Shown in pieces: positions 59,480 through 64,000 of a stretch of 64,000 nucleotides of DNA (position 1 is the first letter of the stretch; every line of letters begins with the position of its first letter). The stretch covers positions 1-64,000 of the forward strand of contig CAFBRK010000293.1 in NCBI GenBank assembly GCA_903231505.1. The letters run 5' to 3'. Origin of the DNA: Olavius algarvensis associated proteobacterium Delta 3 (lineage in GTDB: Bacteria; Desulfobacterota; Desulfobacteria; Desulfobacterales; CAFBRK01). The notes below the pieces were generated by a model that saw nothing but the letters and a program-made list of their open reading frames with translations, had not been told where the DNA came from and did no database searches. A program made the position numbers and the translations under genes.

Positions 59480-61093
59480 ATGAGGACACCCAAGCTCAAA
59501 CACGGGTTTGGCGCCACGCTGGTTGTTGCTGTCTGTCTGGCAATTTGTTGGCCGGCCGTGGCGAGCGACACGGAAGAAGAGGCTCCCGGCCGGGCCATGG
59601 CCCACCAGGTCGTGAAAAACCAGGCGCTCTGGAATACTACCGCGCATTCCCAGCATGCTGCCCTAAACAAATCATTCAATTCCGGCAAGGAGATCACGGA
59701 TGCCTGTTTGTCCTGCCACAATCAGGCGGCTGACCAGTTTAAACAAACGGTACACTGGACCTGGGTGGCCGGCGCGGATCATGGAAAGGCCGAATACTCC
59801 CTTAACAACTTTTGCATTTCAACAAACCGGACTGCCGACAAGGGTTGTCTGTCCTGTCATCCCGGCTGGGGCATGAAAAAAGAATCCATTAACTGCCTTG
59901 CCTGTCATGGCCAGAGAAAAATCAACTGGGGCGAAGCGTTTGAGGATTACAATGCCTTTTCCGGATCCAGTGATGTGGAAGAGCGGGAAATCGCAACCGA
60001 GATCCAGGCGGATATTCAAGCTGCGGCTCAAGCGGTCGGTTTACCCGGCAGAAGCAACTGCGGAGATTGCCATTTTAAAGGCGGCGGTGGTGACGGCGTC
60101 AAACACGGTGACCTGGATACGTCCTTGACGAATCCTGACAAGACCCTTGATGTGCACATGGGGATCGACGGACAGGATTTTAATTGCACCCGATGCCATA
60201 CCACGGTGAATCATAATATCGCTGGACGGCTGTACACGGCGCCGGCGGCGGCGCATCGGAAAAGCCTGGTAGAGGATGACCTGACCTCAAAGATCATGTG
60301 CGAATCGTGCCACACCGACAAGCCCCACAAGACCTCGGCGAAGGCAAATGATCACACCGACAAGGTCGCCTGTCAGAGCTGCCATATTCCACAGTTCGCA
60401 CGGGTCAACCCCACCAAAATGAGCTGGGACTGGTCCAAAGCCGGCAAGCGAAAAAACGGCAAGCCCTACAAGACCAAAGATGAGTTTGGCCAGTTCGATT
60501 ACCTGTCCATGAAAGGACAGATGAAATGGGAAAAGAATGTCTTGCCGGAGTATGCCTGGTACAACGGATCCATCGAAAGCATTAGCATGAAAGACCGGAT
60601 CAATCCCGGCGAAATCGTTACTGTGAGCCGACCCGTGGGAAGCCGTGAAGATGAAAACTCCCGTATTTCCCCGTTCAAGGTTCATCGAGGACGCCAGCCC
60701 TACGACAAAATCCACAAAACCCTGGTTGCGCCCATCCTTTCGGGGCCAAAGGGATTTTTCAAGACCATGGACTGGGACACGACGGTCCCCACGGGGCAGA
60801 AGGCACTGGGACTGCCGTATTCCGGAGAGCTGGGCTTTGTGGATACCACTTACGTTTTTCCGACCACTCACATGGTCGCGCCCAAAGATCAAGTGGTCGC
60901 CTGCGGTGAATGCCACACCAGAACCGGAGGCCGGCTGGAAAACCTGAAAGGGTTCTATATGCCGGGACGGAACTACAACAAATGGATCAACACCATCGGC
61001 TGGATCGCTGTCCTCGGCAGCCTGGTGGGCGTCACCTTCCACGGCCTGGGCAGAATCCTAAGCAGCACCCGCAACGGCAGAAAGGAGGCCTAA
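59480..61093 (+). CDS. Octaheme tetrathionate-reductase-family cytochrome c with membrane anchor
   Basis: The 537-residue protein has a signal peptide and eight CxxCH motifs: CLSCHNQA, CLSCHPGWG, CLACHGQ, CGDCHFKG, CTRCHTTV, CESCHTDK, CQSCHIPQ and CGECHTRT. The WTWVAGADHG and VACQSCHIPQFARVNPTKMS blocks belong to the octaheme tetrathionate reductase (Otr) family. The Shewanella enzyme reduces tetrathionate, nitrite and hydroxylamine in vitro; its physiological substrate is debated. A C-terminal helix (INTIGWIAVLGSLVGVTFHG) anchors it to the membrane, unlike the soluble Shewanella protein. It ends two bases before the cytochrome b gene, which presumably gives it access to quinones. Confidence 0.92.
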   Translation: MRTPKLKHGFGATLVVAVCLAICWPAVASDTEEEAPGRAMAHQVVKNQALWNTTAHSQHAALNKSFNSGKEITDACLSCHNQAADQFKQTVHWTWVAGADHGKAEYSLNNFCISTNRTADKGCLSCHPGWGMKKESINCLACHGQRKINWGEAFEDYNAFSGSSDVEEREIATEIQADIQAAAQAVGLPGRSNCGDCHFKGGGGDGVKHGDLDTSLTNPDKTLDVHMGIDGQDFNCTRCHTTVNHNIAGRLYTAPAAAHRKSLVEDDLTSKIMCESCHTDKPHKTSAKANDHTDKVACQSCHIPQFARVNPTKMSWDWSKAGKRKNGKPYKTKDEFGQFDYLSMKGQMKWEKNVLPEYAWYNGSIESISMKDRINPGEIVTVSRPVGSREDENSRISPFKVHRGRQPYDKIHKTLVAPILSGPKGFFKTMDWDTTVPTGQKALGLPYSGELGFVDTTYVFPTTHMVAPKDQVVACGECHTRTGGRLENLKGFYMPGRNYNKWINTIGWIAVLGSLVGVTFHGLGRILSSTRNGRKEA

Positions 61094-61095
61094 GC

Positions 61096-61755
61096 ATGTC
61101 CGGCTTTCGAATGAAATTGATATACTTGTATTCCCGATACGAACGATTCTGGCACTGGTTTCAGGCGGCGCTGATCATTATCCTGCTGGTCACCGGATTC
61201 CAGGTCAATTCCGGCTACGGCCTCTTTGATTTTCACACAGCGGTGGACATCCACAATTACACCGGCCTGACATGGCTTATCGCATTCGCCTTTTTTGTGT
61301 TCTGGATGTTTACCACCGGTGAATGGAAGCAGTATATTCCGACCACCAAGAAGATGCTGGCGGTGATCCGCTATTACGCTTACGGTATTTTCCGGGGTGA
61401 AGCCCATCCGGTACCCAAACGCCTTGATGCTAAGCACAACCCCCTGCAGCGTTTGACCTACCTGAGCCTGGCGGCGTTTCTGCTTCCTGTCCAAATGGCC
61501 ACAGGGTTTTTGTACTGGGGATATAACTCCTGGGCCAGCTGGGGAATCGGCGGTCTGGCATTGGAATTTGTCGCCCTGATTCACACCGCGTGCGCGTTTG
61601 CGATTTTATCGTTTCTGATCGTCCATATCTACATGACGACCACCGGCCACAAAATCTCAGCCCACGTCAAGGCCATGATTACCGGCTGGGAAGAAGTGGA
61701 GGCAGACGAAAAGGTAGAGGCCTGGGAGGAGAGGGAGGCCGCACAGAAGGCCTGA
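61096..61755 (+). CDS. Cytochrome b (b561/HydC-type quinone-linked subunit)
   Basis: The product is 219 residues from the ATG at 61096, with AAAGGAGGCC just before. It has four membrane helices. Candidate haem b ligands: FWHWFQ (helix 1), VDIHNYTG, a histidine in ALIHTACAF and LIVHIYMTTTGH in helix 4. This is the cytochrome b/b6-like domain of periplasmic dehydrogenases and reductases. With the membrane-anchored octaheme protein it would exchange electrons with the quinone pool. It is the last gene of the unit; the acidic tail (EEVEADEKVEAWEEREAAQK) is cytoplasmic. Confidence 0.92.
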   Translation: MSGFRMKLIYLYSRYERFWHWFQAALIIILLVTGFQVNSGYGLFDFHTAVDIHNYTGLTWLIAFAFFVFWMFTTGEWKQYIPTTKKMLAVIRYYAYGIFRGEAHPVPKRLDAKHNPLQRLTYLSLAAFLLPVQMATGFLYWGYNSWASWGIGGLALEFVALIHTACAFAILSFLIVHIYMTTTGHKISAHVKAMITGWEEVEADEKVEAWEEREAAQKA

Positions 61756-61824
61756 CACTCATTCCTGTCAAAACTTATCGACATCGGGATGCCGTTTAAC
61801 GGAACGCATCAGGTAGGCTTTTTC

Positions 61825-61910
61825 GGGGTCGCTATCGGAATCGGAATCGGTATCGACTTCAAAGATAACCGTCCTGTCTCGATTCCGATACCGATAGCGA
61901 TCCCGACGCC
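61825..61910. repeat. ATCGG-type long inverted repeat
   Basis: The left arm starts GGGGTCGCTATCGGAATCGG (61825-61856) and the right arm TCGATTCCGATACCGATAGC (61879-61910), around a 22-base loop. It is the best-paired copy of a family also present at 42784 and 40299. It lies 70 bases after the cytochrome b gene and might stop or stabilise the transcript. Confidence 0.8.
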
Positions 61911-62071
61911 GAGCATCTGCGGGTGCGCATTCTTTCGACACGATGGTTTGTTGACAGAAACACGTTTCACTAAAACGGAACATATTTTTTGCAATTGCTA
62001 TAAATATTGCCAACCCTTGATGCATGGGGGGGATTGATTCAGTTTCGAGTCAATTGGGGACGCACAAAAGA

Positions 62072-62099
62072 AAGGGGCGGTTAAATAGAACCGCCCCTT
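62072..62099 (-). terminator. Hairpin terminator (minus strand)
   Basis: Arms AAGGGGCGGTT and AACCGCCCCTT around six bases. On the minus strand the hairpin is followed by TCTTTTG, so it most likely ends the gene at 62175. The interval 61911-62071 has no gene. Confidence 0.7.
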
Positions 62100-62174
62100 G
62101 GAGAACGAGGAAAGAATGGAAGGTGATGGCATTACCGTTCCATGTTTTATTAGTTAATATTCCCATTCGGATTG

Positions 62175-62702
62175 TCAAGGCAGTCGGTAAAAAAATTTCT
62201 CTGTCCCGGTTTCCGATACCAGCTGTTTTCTCATGGCTTTGATCCGTTCGATGCCGGACAGAAGCTTCTCTGCCGGTAAATCCCCTTCTTGCCGCAGAAT
62301 CGCTTTTTGGGTCGGGCACATATACCAGGTGCAGGTAAACGGGCGGCGAAGTCGGGGAAGCCGGCATCCTCTGCCTCCCAGGTAGCGGCAGGGTTGGTTC
62401 CGATGGGAGCAGGGTTGCTGGTCCGTCAGGAGAAGAAACAGGATGTCTTTGATATCAAACCAAAGCCGCGCATTCAGGCAGCATGGGTCCGGACACCAGG
62501 GGCAGGACCGATGGCAGAGCCCGTCGAGGACAGGAAAGATCCCGGACAGCTCGCGACGGATATCGGCAGCCAAGTTCCGGGCCGATTTCAGGCGGGGCTC
62601 ATGGCAGACAGGGCGTTGTACCGCCGTGAGAAGGGTTCGCCAATCCTGCGGGCGGCTCCAGGAAATGTCTGACGAACGTTGTGAAACCGGTTCTGGATTC
62701 AT
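62175..62702 (-). CDS. Cysteine-rich hypothetical protein
   Basis: The 175-residue protein has an unusual number of cysteines, clustered as GLCHRSCPWCPDPCCLNARL, QPCSHRNQPCRYLGGRGC and FTCTWYMCPTQ. Pairs C-x2-C and C-x3-C suggest a zinc- or iron-sulfur-binding fold. The WFDIKDILFLLLTDQQPC segment is a structured core. I recall similar uncharacterised proteins in Desulfobacterales but know no function. There is no signal peptide. The start at 62702 has no strong Shine-Dalgarno sequence, so the true start is uncertain. Confidence 0.65.
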   Translation of the reverse strand: MNPEPVSQRSSDISWSRPQDWRTLLTAVQRPVCHEPRLKSARNLAADIRRELSGIFPVLDGLCHRSCPWCPDPCCLNARLWFDIKDILFLLLTDQQPCSHRNQPCRYLGGRGCRLPRLRRPFTCTWYMCPTQKAILRQEGDLPAEKLLSGIERIKAMRKQLVSETGTEKFFYRLP

Positions 62703-62832
62703 ACACGATACCGGCAGGAAATAGTCTCGGAGGATTGGGCAAAATGCCTAAAATTCAAAGTGCCTAAAATACCTAAAATAACTGAGGCATCTCTCGATGG
62801 TTTGACGTCTGTTGATGAAAAATCGCTACCAA

Positions 62833-64000
62833 TTACAGTTTTCGGGATCGGATGATCTGCACGATCAGCATGAATCCCAGCACCGTAGCGATGGTGTAGC
62901 CGAGGACGCCCAACAAGGCTGTCAGGGTGATCGTTTGCTCCCCGAAAAAGTTGACGGTGAACTCCATAACGGTCTGCTTGGAGTTGAGCACCAGGGATCC
63001 CGCAATGATGGACGCGGCAATGATCACACCGACGACCATCCGGTTCACACCGGTTTCAAGCTGTTTGTCGAGCTGTTTGAAACCGGCCAGGCTCAGCTCG
63101 ATGCGATGCCTTCCGGTGGCCAGCTGGCTGAGAAGCTTGTGCAGCAGCCGGGGTGCCGAGCGGAGATATTCGCTGGCTTTCAGGGCGTCCCGACCGATCA
63201 TTTGAAGCATTCTTTCCGGATCGTACCGTCTCTCAAGCAACTCCTTGGCATAGGGTCGCATGACCTGAAAAATACTGGCGTCGCTGCCGAGAATTTTTCC
63301 CAGGGCTTCGGTCTGCACCATGGTTTTTAACAGGAGGAGCAGATTTCGGGGAAGACGGATCTGATGTTTCAGGACAATGCGAATCACCTGGTCATAAACA
63401 TCCTTGATCGAGATCGTCAGCAGGGAGCGTCCGTAAAACGGCTCGCTGATATCCTTCAGATCGATACGAAAGTTTTTCAGATCCATGTCTTCATGGATCA
63501 GGCCGGCGTCCAAAATAGCCTCCATGATCATGTCATAGTCATGTTCGGCGTATCCCAGAAACAGGTTGGCGACTTGGTGCATGGTTTCATCGTCCAGATA
63601 TCCCATGATGCCGAAATCGACCAGACTCACCCGACCGTCAAGCATAACGATCGTATTGCCCGGATGGGGATCGGCGTGAAATATCCCGAACTCCATGAGC
63701 TGACGTGAGAGGGACCGCAGCCCGATCATGGCGACTTCCTTTGGATCGATTCCGTTTGCCGCTATCTCCTCGACCTGGTCCACCTTGATCCCCGGGATAT
63801 ATTCCATCACCAGAACGGACTTGGTGGTGAGTTCCCAGTACACCTTTGGGATATGAATTTCGTTGATCAGCCTGAAGAACTCGGAGAACTTCTGGATGTT
63901 TCCCGCCTCTATGGGCATCTCCAGTTCCTGGAAGACCGTGCGCTCAAATTCCTTGACCAGGTTTACAGTACCGATAACCCGTCCGAGCTCGAACGTCTTT
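62833..64000 (-). CDS. UbiB/AarF/ABC1-family protein kinase-like protein (5' end beyond window)
   Basis: The visible part (about 389 residues) contains the atypical kinase core of the UbiB family: KEFERTVFQELEMPIEAGNI, VLVMEYIPGIKVDQV, the catalytic block FGIFHADPHPGNTIVMLDGR, and VSLVDFGIMGYLDDE with the metal-binding D-F-G. Two C-terminal membrane helices (NRMVVGVIIAASIIAGSLVL and LTALLGVLGYTIATVLGFML) are typical. These ATPases support ubiquinone (or, in anaerobes, other quinone) synthesis or membrane lipid handling. The frame is open to the right edge, so the N-terminal part with the KxGQ motif is missing. Confidence 0.93.
   Translation of the reverse strand, partial: KTFELGRVIGTVNLVKEFERTVFQELEMPIEAGNIQKFSEFFRLINEIHIPKVYWELTTKSVLVMEYIPGIKVDQVEEIAANGIDPKEVAMIGLRSLSRQLMEFGIFHADPHPGNTIVMLDGRVSLVDFGIMGYLDDETMHQVANLFLGYAEHDYDMIMEAILDAGLIHEDMDLKNFRIDLKDISEPFYGRSLLTISIKDVYDQVIRIVLKHQIRLPRNLLLLLKTMVQTEALGKILGSDASIFQVMRPYAKELLERRYDPERMLQMIGRDALKASEYLRSAPRLLHKLLSQLATGRHRIELSLAGFKQLDKQLETGVNRMVVGVIIAASIIAGSLVLNSKQTVMEFTVNFFGEQTITLTALLGVLGYTIATVLGFMLIVQIIRSRKL

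Noticed and set aside
58753..59721. Open frame of 322 codons on the minus strand
   Set aside because: Runs antisense through the rhodanese gene and into the octaheme cytochrome gene, both clearly real.
62289..62672. Plus-strand open frame of 127 codons
   Set aside because: Antisense to the cysteine-rich protein, whose regular cysteine spacing is unlikely to arise by chance.

Overview
The window looks like a piece of chromosome from an anaerobic, probably sulfate- or sulfur-metabolising member of the Desulfobacterota (Deltaproteobacteria). This is inferred from gene content: two octaheme cytochrome systems, a NapC/NrfH-type quinol dehydrogenase, a multi-subunit Mrp-type antiporter, a sigma-54 activator with a cysteine-rich PAS domain, multi-domain rhodanese and DsrE-like proteins, and families of simple intergenic repeats. 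No rRNA, tRNA or other phylogenetic marker was seen, so the assignment is tentative.

Layout. 0.4-12.2 kb: mostly unlinked envelope genes (MltF-like lytic transglycosylase, DUF4239 and DUF1254 proteins, a large MscS channel, a DUF481 outer-membrane protein, a coiled-coil membrane protein, a SnoaL-like protein, a DUF389 protein split in two) and a relic of an IS91-type transposase. 12.3-20.8 kb: an RND efflux pair, a GH63-like glucosidase and an enolase-superfamily enzyme. 20.9-26.5 kb: a run of small, unrelated genes, nearly all on the minus strand, separated by 60-86 bp sites with integron attC architecture. I read this as an integron cassette array without a visible integrase (CALIN-like). 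27-33 kb: a decayed zone with a hydrolase and a methyltransferase that have each lost the middle of the protein, a 26-residue membrane protein, a Tat-exported multicopper oxidase, a solute-binding protein and a DUF4124 protein. Composite simple repeats lie at 28.1-28.35 and 37.3-37.5 kb.

33.8-42.6 kb is a coherent thiol/cytochrome region. CydD and CydC (thiol export to the periplasm) are followed by cysteine synthase and serine acetyltransferase, then by a tetraheme NapC/NrfH-like protein and an octaheme hydroxylamine-oxidoreductase-like cytochrome. The last two sit behind a CRP/FNR-type palindrome and end at a strong terminator. 42.9-53.4 kb holds, on the minus strand, a Mrp-type cation/proton antiporter operon (E, F, G, MbhD-like, B, C, a cyclic-nucleotide-binding protein, D, D, a small membrane protein, D) that runs on into a pilin-like protein with a perfectly duplicated transmembrane segment and a HEAT-repeat protein. 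A GAF protein and a universal stress protein follow.

54.98-61.8 kb is the most interesting region. A sigma-54 activator is divergent from three DsrE-like small genes, and these are followed by a cytochrome c-like protein, a triple-rhodanese protein, an octaheme tetrathionate-reductase-family cytochrome with a C-terminal membrane anchor, and a cytochrome b. Each of the two transcription units has a -24/-12 promoter, and about 100 bp upstream of each is a copy of the same GTTAAC-containing palindrome. This is a self-contained candidate regulon for sulfur transfer coupled to quinone-linked periplasmic electron transfer. The window ends in a cysteine-rich small protein and a UbiB-family kinase-like gene cut by the right edge.
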